Shown: positions 27,584-34,196 of the stretch, piece after piece
Layout: every line of letters starts with the position of its first letter
Position numbering within the stretch: the stretch's first letter is position 1
Assembly: GCA_030041495.1 (NCBI GenBank)
Contig: JASHNT010000017.1
Span: 1-64,000, forward strand
Reading direction: 5' to 3'
Source: Bryobacteraceae bacterium
Lineage (GTDB): Bacteria > Acidobacteriota > Terriglobia > Bryobacterales > Bryobacteraceae
DNA length: 64,000 nt
Program-made: the position numbers and the translations under genes
Notes under the pieces: model-generated
What the model was told of the DNA's origin: nothing
Seen by the model: the letters and a program-made list of their open reading frames with translations, nothing else
Databases searched by the model: none

Positions 27584-28345
27584 ATGTCAACGGCAGTAGC
27601 GCGCATATGGACGCCAAGCGGATTTGTGATCGCAGCCGACGGACGGAGTGCGAACGAACGGAACCAGGTAGTGTTGAGCGATTCAGTTCAGAAGATATTC
27701 GCAGTTGAGCGGCCTGATGGTGCTCTTGCATACGCAATCTGTGGCCTAGCGGGATTGAACGACATCGAAGGAAACCCGGTTCTTGACCTAGTCTCCGCAG
27801 TGGCCAGTATTGTGGAGCAACTGCGAGCGGTGGCGTCTAAGAGCCTCTGGCACTACGGAGAGGAAATCAGGAGCAGATTACATTCGCGGATCATAGCGGC
27901 GAAAGAATCCAGAAATGGCCTGCCGCCAGAGTTCCCCGCGAGCGAAGCCGAGACCTATCTTTTTTTCAGCGGCTATTACGCTGGTAAGCCGAAGGCTATC
28001 AGAATCCGCTTTTTCCACCATGGAATCGCACAACGAGAGACTGACAGCGAAACGGTAGGTGAGATGCCGATGGACTTGCGAGACTACGGGTCAGCTCAGG
28101 TGTTCGGGATGCTGCAAGCGGAGCACGTATCATTCGCAGACTTCAGACCGTCAAGAAAGTATGAAGGCATGTCTCTCGAATCCGCCACGAAGATTGCAAT
28201 CAATCTTGTTTCCGCGCACGGATCAGAGACTGCAAGAGCCATTGATCCGAGTTGTTGGGCAATGGGGGGACGGGTACACGCGGCCACTATAACCTTTGAA
28301 GGCGGCTTTCAGTGGATCCCTGGATTCCGCCCGCTAAGCGAGTAA
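27584..28345 (+). CDS. Proteasome-like Ntn hydrolase
   Basis: 253 residues. I choose the ATG at 27584 because GAGG lies about 5 bases before it and the protein then begins MSTAVARIWTPSGFVIAADGR, the T1-family start (TxxA...GxVIAADxR) with candidate catalytic Thr3 after two residues. LVxxVSAVASIVEQL and SGYYAGKPKAIRIRF fit the beta-alpha-alpha-beta fold. It differs from proteasome beta subunits in its long C-terminal half, and no alpha-subunit partner is nearby. Its last 12 bases overlap the 3' end of the convergent IS1-type transposase gene. Function unknown; autoproteolytic activation is an inference. Confidence 0.6.
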   Translation: MSTAVARIWTPSGFVIAADGRSANERNQVVLSDSVQKIFAVERPDGALAYAICGLAGLNDIEGNPVLDLVSAVASIVEQLRAVASKSLWHYGEEIRSRLHSRIIAAKESRNGLPPEFPASEAETYLFFSGYYAGKPKAIRIRFFHHGIAQRETDSETVGEMPMDLRDYGSAQVFGMLQAEHVSFADFRPSRKYEGMSLESATKIAINLVSAHGSETARAIDPSCWAMGGRVHAATITFEGGFQWIPGFRPLSE

Positions 28346-29299
28346 TTCCGCAAGGTCCCAAATGTGATCCGTGATGTTCGCTTCCATTGCAGGCGTAACG
28401 CGAATGCTGGAATGCACGCGGCAAAAATTGTAGTGGGCGAAGTACAGCGCGAGGGCCGCCCAGTGATTTTCAAACTTGCGGCTAAAGCCGTTTGTGAGCC
28501 GGGTAAAGCGTCGAATCTGCATGCGCATGGTGAGATTCTGGCGCTCGACGTGAGACGTGCAGATCTTCTTCGGGTCAGGTGTTCCGATAACTGGGACCAC
28601 CTCCGTGCTCACCACTTCGGCGGGGGAATACCGGCGCTCGCCTTCGGGAGTCGCGCGATACACCTTGATGAGTTGCGCGAAACTGGCGCGATCTTCTAGC
28701 GTGTCGCTGATTGCCTTAACGTAGGGCGCGAAACCGTCTGTGGTGATCTGAAATTTCTGGTGGGCCGTCGCGTGGCGCAGACCTTCAATGAAAACATCGG
28801 TAGTTGTCTTATCGCGTTTGCCGAGTGCGAAGTTCAGGACTAATTTCGAGTGGCGCTCGATGGCAACAAAGCAGTAGGCGTCTCCATACTCGGCGGGGTG
28901 CTCAATTCTGCGGACCTTTTCCTTGCAGCCGATGAAGGACCAAATTTCGTCGGCCTGTACATCCTTGACCGGGACATTCACGATCAAGCGGCCCATGAGC
29001 TTCTCGCACTTCTCACCAGCGCATACCAGAACCTTCATGATCGTGTTGCGGTCGGTGTTGGCGATTCGCTCGGTGGACCGGATGGAGTTGCCTTCGAGCA
29101 GAAGCCGGAGAATGAGGGTGATCCGATCCAGAGACAGGTAGCTGCCTTCGATGGCCGGTTTGTGGGCCTCGGTGTAGGTCTTCTTGCACTGCGGGCAGCG
29201 AAATCTACGAAGGCCGTTGCGTTGTTTTCCGAAGCGTTGACACTTAACCTCGCACGCTTCGCAAGTCATTGTTTCAACGTTCTTTGCTGCGGTCTTCAT
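28334..29299 (-). mobile_element. IS1-type transposase, second copy
   Basis: 321 residues. An N-terminal zinc finger (CEACEVKCQRFGKQRNGLRRFRCPQCKKTY) precedes the DDE core, DEIWSF near residue 115, TTDGFAPY, and the C-terminal VERQNLTMRMQIRRFTRLTNGFSRK. The protein differs in many positions from the copy at 20646, so this is not a recent transposition product of that element. One frame. Starts with a strong promoter at 29307-29336. The end overlaps the Ntn hydrolase gene by 12 bases. Inverted repeat ends not recognised. Confidence 0.88.
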
Positions 29300-29306
29300 A
29301 CTCTTG

Positions 29307-29336
29307 ATTATACAGCTTACGGTAGTTGTTAGTCAA
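29307..29336 (-). promoter_or_regulatory. Promoter of the second IS1-type transposase
   Basis: Read on the minus strand: -35 TTGACT (29336-29331), 18-base spacer, -10 TATAAT (29312-29307), 7-8 bases upstream of the ATG at 29299, so the transcript would be nearly leaderless. Confidence 0.65.
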
Positions 29337-29402
29337 CGCAAAACAGCATGCCGTAGTTGGTTGTTTTTGCTTTACTTTGAATGGGTTGCGGAGTTAGGAT
29401 GG

Positions 29403-29427
29403 GGGTGCCTGCTACGAACAGGCACCC
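29403..29427. repeat. 9-bp stem-loop after the 31-codon gene
   Basis: Arms GGGTGCCTG (29403-29411) and CAGGCACCC (29419-29427) around a 7-base loop. It lies 13 bases after the stop of the small gene on the minus strand and about 105 bases before the transposase. No T-run follows on either strand, so it is a weak candidate terminator or a stabilising structure. Confidence 0.7.
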
Positions 29428-29440
29428 TCCACGGCCAACT

Positions 29441-29536
29441 TCAAGCGGCCTTTGGCAATTCGACGGTTAGGGTCACTTCACCGATTCGCACTTGGATGGT
29501 GACCCTACGCCGTCGGCGTCGGATCGTCACTATCAT
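29441..29536 (-). CDS. 31-residue basic peptide with strong ribosome-binding site
   Basis: Start ATG at 29536, stop TGA ending at 29441. The translation is MIVTIRRRRRRVTIQVRIGE then VTLTVELPKAA: six arginines in a row followed by two beta-type stretches. The upstream AAAGGAGG, spaced 4 bases from the ATG, is a near-perfect Shine-Dalgarno. An inverted repeat (AGGGTCAC 29469-29476, GTGACCCT 29499-29506) lies within it. It is on the same strand as, and upstream of, the second transposase. No known family; evidence is only the site and frame. Confidence 0.5.
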   Translation of the reverse strand: MIVTIRRRRRRVTIQVRIGEVTLTVELPKAA

Positions 29537-29673
29537 CGAACCTCCTTTCAGCCCCTACTCCTAATTGTCCCGTTGCGTTTGTGGGCGGTCCTCCGACTTA
29601 CAACATTACTGTTATTAACTCCTTACACCCGTAAGCATGCCCGTGCCTGCATTGCGGTTGTCAAGAGCGAAGA

Positions 29674-29709
29674 AATGCGGTATTTGCGGTATTTGCGGTA
29701 TTTGCGGTA
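29674..29709. repeat. Tandem 9-bp repeats (TATTTGCGG)
   Basis: Three perfect copies at 29681-29689, 29690-29698 and 29699-29707, flanked by partial copies (ATGCGG before, TA after). They fall in the gap after the 29716 gene's stop and upstream of the small gene. Size is like a short iteron-like or slippage repeat. Confidence 0.8.
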
Positions 29710-29715
29710 AGAAAC

Positions 29716-30426
29716 TTAATTCGACGGCCAGAGCGTCTTGGGGTCCTTGGCCAGCACAGCCCTGATGAGTCGGTCGTGAGCGGCCTTGCACCGCGAATCG
29801 TTCCGCTTCCACCACGTGACCATCGTTCGGGTATTCCAACGCCCAGGCTTGGCAGCCTTTGCGACCATTTCATCGGTGACCTTGATACCTTGTGCCCGTC
29901 CCCTTTGCTTGAACTCCAACAGGGCCGCTCCGCGTTCCGCGTTGCCTATCACGACGGGTGCAGATGGCGGCTCGATTGGCGGTGTCTCCAGTTGCCCTAA
30001 CTCAGCCTCAGCCTGCAACAGCCTGCTGTGCCATTCCGCAATCTCAGCGGCAAACAGACCCGGATAGTATTCGCGGATCTGCTGCCACTCAAAAGGGTGG
30101 CCAAAATGCCCTGGAAAGATCTCCTCGCGCCTCTCTTCGCTGGTGTGATACCAGCCACCGGCGATTGCGGACTCCAGGACAAACAGACGTAGTTCGTTGT
30201 TGAGGATTGCGACCGTAAGAATCCGTGCATCGAATAGTATCCGCGCAATTCCGTCGAAGGCCGCTCGCATCGAGTTCCAATACCCATAGGGCTCTCTCGT
30301 ATCCGTTCTGTAGAAGAGAGCATGGGCTTTCAGCAATTCGGCCTTGATGAACGTCCTAGAAGAGTCGGTCAGTCCAGGTATCTGCCAGTGTTCCACCCAG
30401 CGTGTCGGATCTCCAGTAATCGACAA
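29716..30426 (-). CDS. Uncharacterised accessory protein
   Basis: 236 residues from a TTG at 30426 (AGAGG 6 bases upstream; a TTG at 30432 is closer to the site and therefore less likely). The sequence (RWVEHWQIPGLTDSSRTFI, FRRTDTREPYGYWN-like, EFIEGAIAGGWYHTSEERREEIFPGHFG-like) shows no motif I recognise. A C-terminal basic part (EFKQRGRAQGIKVTDEMVAKAAKPGRWNTRTMVTWWKRND) resembles a helix-turn-helix-like DNA-binding tail (KPGRWNTRTMVTWW). Function unknown. Confidence 0.5.
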   Translation of the reverse strand: MSITGDPTRWVEHWQIPGLTDSSRTFIKAELLKAHALFYRTDTREPYGYWNSMRAAFDGIARILFDARILTVAILNNELRLFVLESAIAGGWYHTSEERREEIFPGHFGHPFEWQQIREYYPGLFAAEIAEWHSRLLQAEAELGQLETPPIEPPSAPVVIGNAERGAALLEFKQRGRAQGIKVTDEMVAKAAKPGRWNTRTMVTWWKRNDSRCKAAHDRLIRAVLAKDPKTLWPSN

Positions 30427-30487
30427 AAACAACCTCTTGCGCCACGAGCGAAGAGGGCTTACGATGGGGTGTCTAGTCCTTAATCGA

Positions 30488-30520
30488 AAGGCCCCCGGTT
30501 CGCGCCGGGGCTTTTCTTTT
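30488..30520 (+). terminator. GC-rich hairpin with T-run (possible terminator)
   Basis: A GC-rich bulged hairpin (GGCCCCCGG...CCGGGGC) is followed by TTTTCTTTTT on the plus strand. No plus-strand gene precedes it, but the minus-strand nuclease-like gene ends at 30527, and its reverse reading gives only CCTTTC after the stem, so it may serve either direction. Confidence 0.4.
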
Positions 30521-30526
30521 TACGGA

Positions 30527-30919
30527 CTATTCTACTTCGGGCAGCACGTGAAGAGTTTCTCCGTCGAATGCAGCTATCATCCATTCGACGCGGGCAAGCG
30601 TTGCGGCTTCTTTCAAGCGCGCGATTTCGCGACCGCTAACACCGGCCTTGCCGCCCTTCAGTTGAATTAGCTTGATTTCGATGGCGTCACTATTTTTCTT
30701 GGTCAGACGGAATGCAACCGCGTCGATGATGCCGGTACGTGGCGATCCGGTTTTACCCTCGAAGAACGCTACTCGCCAACCGGCGTCAATGGCGTATGCT
30801 TTCAGCGCTTCTTTACTGGCAGCTTCAGCGGCGCGCGCCTTTACGAATGCGCGCTTAGTGCGGATTGTCTTCCACGCCTTTAGCGCGGCTTTACGGCGGT
30901 CATGCGGCATAGGCCGCAT
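30527..30919 (-). CDS. Small nuclease-like protein (possible PD-(D/E)XK/VRR-NUC type)
   Basis: 130 residues. GWRVAFFEGKTGSPRTGIIDAVAFRLTKKNSDAIEIKLIQLKGG places an Asp in IIDAV about 17 residues before EIKLIQLKGG. A D...ExK spacing with following Lys is the pattern of restriction-endonuclease-like folds. The first 40 residues are highly basic. It lies 8 bases after the stop of the KGG-like gene on the same strand. The assignment rests on this motif alone. Confidence 0.45.
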   Translation of the reverse strand: MRPMPHDRRKAALKAWKTIRTKRAFVKARAAEAASKEALKAYAIDAGWRVAFFEGKTGSPRTGIIDAVAFRLTKKNSDAIEIKLIQLKGGKAGVSGREIARLKEAATLARVEWMIAAFDGETLHVLPEVE

Positions 30920-30927
30920 TGTATCGA

Positions 30928-31227
30928 TTATTCGGCTTGCTTGCGCGGTCTTCCGCCGGAGTGCGTTTTCCTCGCAGCGGCCATGCGACGGTAATGCTCG
31001 GTTCCCAACTTCTTAGCCGTGGTACTCCCGCCCTTATGGCCCATGATCGCGGCCGGTGTCATCTTCGTGTGCTGAATCAGATCGTCGGCCAGGGCCAGCG
31101 CGGCGCGGAGATTCTCACGGCAAGCGGCGGTACGGTTTTGAGGAAGCGGGGGTGTGGTCTCAAGGATTAGATCCGCTTCAGCAATGAGCCCGCGCAGGGC
31201 TTGCAGCGAGCTACGATCAGTCGTCAT
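30928..31227 (-). CDS. Small KGG-like accessory protein
   Basis: 99 residues. A helical first half (LQALRGLIAEADLILETTPPLPQNRTAACREN) precedes GHKGGSTTAKKLGTEHYRRMAAARKTHSGGRPRK. The KGG-S/TTAKK-LGTEHY-RMAAARK segment has the look of the bacterial stress-protein KGG repeat and of a DNA-binding tail. It is the first gene of a probable pair with the nuclease-like gene at 30527. Confidence 0.5.
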   Translation of the reverse strand: MTTDRSSLQALRGLIAEADLILETTPPLPQNRTAACRENLRAALALADDLIQHTKMTPAAIMGHKGGSTTAKKLGTEHYRRMAAARKTHSGGRPRKQAE

Positions 31228-31343
31228 ACTTCAACGGTAAAGCCGATCAGGCAGGAACGCAATCGAAAGCTGTTTCGGCTTCAACGCACATTTCAGACAC
31301 TACCCCGGGCTGGTTCGTGGGGAAGCGCGGATATGAGAATAGA

Positions 31344-31363
31344 TTCATACTAATAAGTATGAA
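31344..31363. promoter_or_regulatory. Palindromic operator overlapping the vapB start codon
   Basis: A perfect 8-bp inverted repeat: TTCATACT (31344-31351), spacer AATA, AGTATGAA (31356-31363). The ATG of vapB (31359-31361) lies in its right arm. VapB/VapBC complexes bind such palindromes in their own promoter (established for the family), so this is a good candidate autoregulatory site. Confidence 0.6.
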
Positions 31364-31589
31364 GATCGGCGAGCGGGGGCAAGTGACGATCCCCAAGGAC
31401 ATCCGGGACCGTTTCGGGTTGGGTCCGGAAACCGAGGTCGAGTTCAAGGTGGTGAAGGACTCGATCGTGCTGCGAAAAGCGCCCAGGAAGCTGGACCTGG
31501 CTAAGTGGCGGGGGCGAGGCCGCAAGGCCTTCGCAAAGATGGGCTGCGCTTCGGTGGATGAGTTCATCGAGGACATCCGCGGTCGATGA
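31359..31589 (+). CDS. vapB: AbrB/SpoVT-type antitoxin (VapB)
   Basis: 76 residues. MKIGERGQVTIPKDIRDRFGLGPETEVEFKVVKDSIVLRKA is the swapped-hairpin AbrB fold. The C-terminus (WRGRGRKAFAKMGCASVDEFIEDIRG) neutralises the toxin. ATGA overlap with vapC. The frame is open from 31317, but the ATG at 31359 begins the domain exactly. Confidence 0.85.
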   Translation: MKIGERGQVTIPKDIRDRFGLGPETEVEFKVVKDSIVLRKAPRKLDLAKWRGRGRKAFAKMGCASVDEFIEDIRGR

Positions 31590-31996
31590 TCACGGCGATC
31601 GATACCAACGTACTGCTGGATGTTCTTCTGCCCAATGAGGAATTCTACGAAGCGTCCGCGGAGGCGCTCCAGGAGGCGGCATCGGCGGGTTCCCTGGCTA
31701 TCTGCGACCTCGTCTACGCGGAGCTATGCGTGTGTTTCGAGGTCCAGCGAGACTGCGACAGCTTCCTCGAGAGCAATGGCATTCGCGTGCAACCCCTGAC
31801 GAGAGCAGCCCAGTTTGAAGCTAGCCGCGCCTGGCGCGCCTACCGCCGTCAAGGGGGCCGGCGTACTCGGATCTTGCCCGACTTCTTGATTGGCGCCCAC
31901 GCGCATGTGCAAGCGACGCGTTTGCTGTCGCGCGATCGCGGATTTTACGGGCGGTTGTTCCCCTCACTCCAGGTTTACGATCCGTCGCGGCGCTGA
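31586..31996 (+). CDS. vapC: PIN-domain ribonuclease toxin (VapC)
   Basis: 136 residues. Conserved acidic residues of the PIN domain: IDTNVLLDVLLP near residue 6, YAELCVCFEV near 45, and ILPDFLIGAHAH near 98, with RDRGF near 117. Predicted to cleave RNA; paired with vapB. Confidence 0.88.
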   Translation: MITAIDTNVLLDVLLPNEEFYEASAEALQEAASAGSLAICDLVYAELCVCFEVQRDCDSFLESNGIRVQPLTRAAQFEASRAWRAYRRQGGRRTRILPDFLIGAHAHVQATRLLSRDRGFYGRLFPSLQVYDPSRR

Positions 31997-32005
31997 AGCC
32001 AGCGC

Positions 32006-33388
32006 TTACATCACCTCTTCGGACCAACCCTCGAGCACCGACTTCACCTTGGCGGTGAATTGATCGGCCAGTGCGCCGTCGATCAGGCGGTGATCAAAGG
32101 TGAGCGCGAGGTAGCAAGTGGAGCGGATGGCGATAGCGTCGTCGACCACCACCGGCTCCTTCACCACGCTACCGCAGCCCAGAATGGCGACTTGCGGTTG
32201 ATTGATTACCGGGGTCGCGAAGATGCTGCCGAAGCTGCCGAAATTGGTGATGGAGAAGGTGCCGCCTTGCACTTCGTCGGGCTTGAGCTGGCGCGAGCGG
32301 GCTCGCGCGGCGAGGTCCACGATGTGGCGTTGCAGGCCGACGATGTTCTTCTCATCGGCGTTGCGGATCACCGGTACGATCAAGCCGTTTTCGAGCGCGA
32401 CGGCCATGCCGAGATTGATGTCGCGGTGATAGATGATATTGGTCCCGTCAATGGAGGCGTTGACGATGGGGTATTGGCGCAGAGCCGCGCAAGCGGCTCG
32501 CATGACGAAGGGCAAGTAGGTGAGACCGAAGCCATACTGGGCCTGGAAATTGGCCTTCACCTTATCGCGCAGCTTGGCCACCCTGGTCACGTCGGCTTTG
32601 TGAACAGTGGTGACGTGCGCGGAAGTACGCTTGGAGAAAACCATGTGCTCCGCAATTTTCTGGCGCATGACGCTCATCGGCTCGACGCGGTAGGCTGCGG
32701 CCGCGCCGGGCATGGGCGCGGGCTCGCGGGATTCGCGAGGCGGAGCCTGAGGGGGTGGAACGTTGACGGGCGCTTGTACTCTTTCGACTGCTTGTGGCGC
32801 AGGGGCCTGTGGCGGAGGAGCTTGCGGCGCGGGCGCCGGTGCCGGAGAAGTAGCTGGAGCGGGCGCAGGTGCGCCCTGACTCGACAGATAAGCTTCGAGG
32901 TCGTGCTTGGTGATGCGGCCTCCGATGCCGGTGCCTTTGACCCTGGCCAGATCGATATTGTTTTCGCGCGCCATCTTGCGAACCAGGGGCGAAAGCTGGC
33001 CGACGCTTTCTTCCTGAGCAGCCAGTGGCGCGGGTGCGGCGTCGACTACGTAGGGAGCTTCCGGCGCAGGAGCCGGGGCAGGCGCAGGCGCTGGGGCGGG
33101 AGCCGGCGCGGGAGCTGGAGCCGAAGGTTGCGGCGCGGGCGCGGCGGCCGCGGAGCCGTCCTGAATGCGACCGACTACCGCGTTAATCCCGACGGTGGTT
33201 CCTTCCTGCACCAGGATCTCGGCCAGAACTCCGGCGCTGGGCGAGGGAATTTCGGTGTCGACTTTATCGGTGGAAATTTCAAACAGCGGCTCATCGCGCT
33301 CGACATGCTCGCCGGGCTTCTTCAGCCATTTGGTCAGGGTTCCTTCAACAATGCTTTCGCCCATCTGGGGCATTACGACGTCGGTCAT
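32006..33388 (-). CDS. Dihydrolipoamide acyltransferase (E2) of a 2-oxoacid dehydrogenase
   Basis: 460 residues: lipoyl domain with K42 in EISTDKVDTEI; an Ala/Pro linker; a peripheral-subunit-binding domain (LSPLVRKMARENNIDLARVKGTGIGGRITKHDLEAY); a second linker; and the catalytic CAT domain with LTFDHRLIDGALADQFT (His/Asp). The MPQMGESIVEGTLTKWLKKPGEHVERDEP start is of the succinyl/branched-chain type, so substrate specificity cannot be assigned. It is preceded by lpdA and lipB on the same strand; the E1 gene is not in this window. The start at 33388 lies between the palindromes and the domain. Confidence 0.9.
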   Translation of the reverse strand: MTDVVMPQMGESIVEGTLTKWLKKPGEHVERDEPLFEISTDKVDTEIPSPSAGVLAEILVQEGTTVGINAVVGRIQDGSAAAAPAPQPSAPAPAPAPAPAPAPAPAPAPEAPYVVDAAPAPLAAQEESVGQLSPLVRKMARENNIDLARVKGTGIGGRITKHDLEAYLSSQGAPAPAPATSPAPAPAPQAPPPQAPAPQAVERVQAPVNVPPPQAPPRESREPAPMPGAAAAYRVEPMSVMRQKIAEHMVFSKRTSAHVTTVHKADVTRVAKLRDKVKANFQAQYGFGLTYLPFVMRAACAALRQYPIVNASIDGTNIIYHRDINLGMAVALENGLIVPVIRNADEKNIVGLQRHIVDLAARARSRQLKPDEVQGGTFSITNFGSFGSIFATPVINQPQVAILGCGSVVKEPVVVDDAIAIRSTCYLALTFDHRLIDGALADQFTAKVKSVLEGWSEEVM

Positions 33389-33417
33389 AGTACAGTTCTC
33401 TCCATAAATTAGTCACC

Positions 33418-33473
33418 ATGGAGCGGACACGCCGCTCCATATCAGTCACCATGGAGCGGACACGCCGCTCCAT
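33418..33473. repeat. Palindromic repeats, copies 2 and 3 (33-bp tandem)
   Basis: Two copies of the palindrome found in trpA (33418-33440 and 33451-33473) are separated by a 10-base ATCAGTCACC-type linker; the repeat unit is 33 bp including GTCACC. The right copy is inside the 3' end of lipB and its stop codon falls in the linker. The arrangement is between lipB and the E2 start. Confidence 0.88.
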
Positions 33474-34111
33474 ATTAATTCGCGTTGGAACACGCGCGCG
33501 AAGTGCGCGGCGAGCGCGTCCCTTACTGTTTTCCGCTCCGCTTGCGATCCGATCGCGCGCATCGAGGTCACCGGTTGCGTCAAGCCGCAGGGCACGATGT
33601 AGCGGAAGTAGGTCAAGTCCGTATCCACGTTCAAAGCGAAGCCATGGGAGGTGATCCAGCGGCTGATGTGCACGCCGATGGCGGCGATTTTGGCCGGCCC
33701 TCCCGGGGCCGAGACCCACACGCCGGTGGCCCCCGCGATGCGCCGGGCCTCAATGTCGAACTCGGACAGCGCCCCGATCAGCACCTCCTCGATGCCTCGG
33801 ACGTAGGCCACGACGTCGCGCTTCCATTCTCGCAAATCGAAGATGGGGTAGCAGACGATCTGGCCGGGGCCGTGGAAGGTGACGTCGCCGCCGCGGTCGG
33901 TGTGTTGCAGTTCGATGCCGGCGCGGTCGAGCAACTCGGGATCTGCCAGAACATTTTCCATGTGCGCGTTGCGGCCAAGAGTGACGACGGGCGGGTGTTC
34001 GACGAACAGAAGCTGATCGGGGATCGCGCCGGATTTGCGCTGCTCGACGAGCTGGCGCTGGAGGTCGAAGGCGGGGGCGTACGCCATCCGGCCGAGATCG
34101 CGGGCCAGCAC
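33446..34111 (-). CDS. lipB: Octanoyltransferase (lipoate biosynthesis)
   Basis: 221 residues from a GTG at 34111, chosen because LARDLGRMAYAPAFDLQRQL is where the family begins; GAGGGAG is about 13 bases upstream. The longer open frame to 34252 overlaps lpdA and was rejected. Signatures are LLFVEHPPVVTLGR, RGGDVTFHGPGQIVCYPIFDL and IGVHISRWITSHGFALNV, with conserved Lys and Cys expected at KIAAIGVH and IVPCGL. It transfers octanoyl groups to lipoyl domains, matching its position between lpdA and E2. The final residues, WSGVSAPW, come from the palindrome. Confidence 0.88.
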   Translation of the reverse strand: MLARDLGRMAYAPAFDLQRQLVEQRKSGAIPDQLLFVEHPPVVTLGRNAHMENVLADPELLDRAGIELQHTDRGGDVTFHGPGQIVCYPIFDLREWKRDVVAYVRGIEEVLIGALSEFDIEARRIAGATGVWVSAPGGPAKIAAIGVHISRWITSHGFALNVDTDLTYFRYIVPCGLTQPVTSMRAIGSQAERKTVRDALAAHFARVFQRELIWSGVSAPW

Positions 34112-34196
34112 AGAGGCAACCGCTCCCTCACGGTCGCCGCTCAGAATTGGCGTTCCGGAGCCGCACGCGTTAGCAAGCGGTTTGCTGGACGCCACG

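Noticed and set aside
32060-33412. A 450-codon open frame opposite the E2 acyltransferase gene
   Set aside because: Translation is low complexity and Arg/Gly-rich; it is the shadow of the GC-rich E2 gene whose domains are unmistakable.
33418-33473. Possible CRISPR array
   Set aside because: Only two repeat units with a fixed linker and no spacers; a palindromic repeat explains it.
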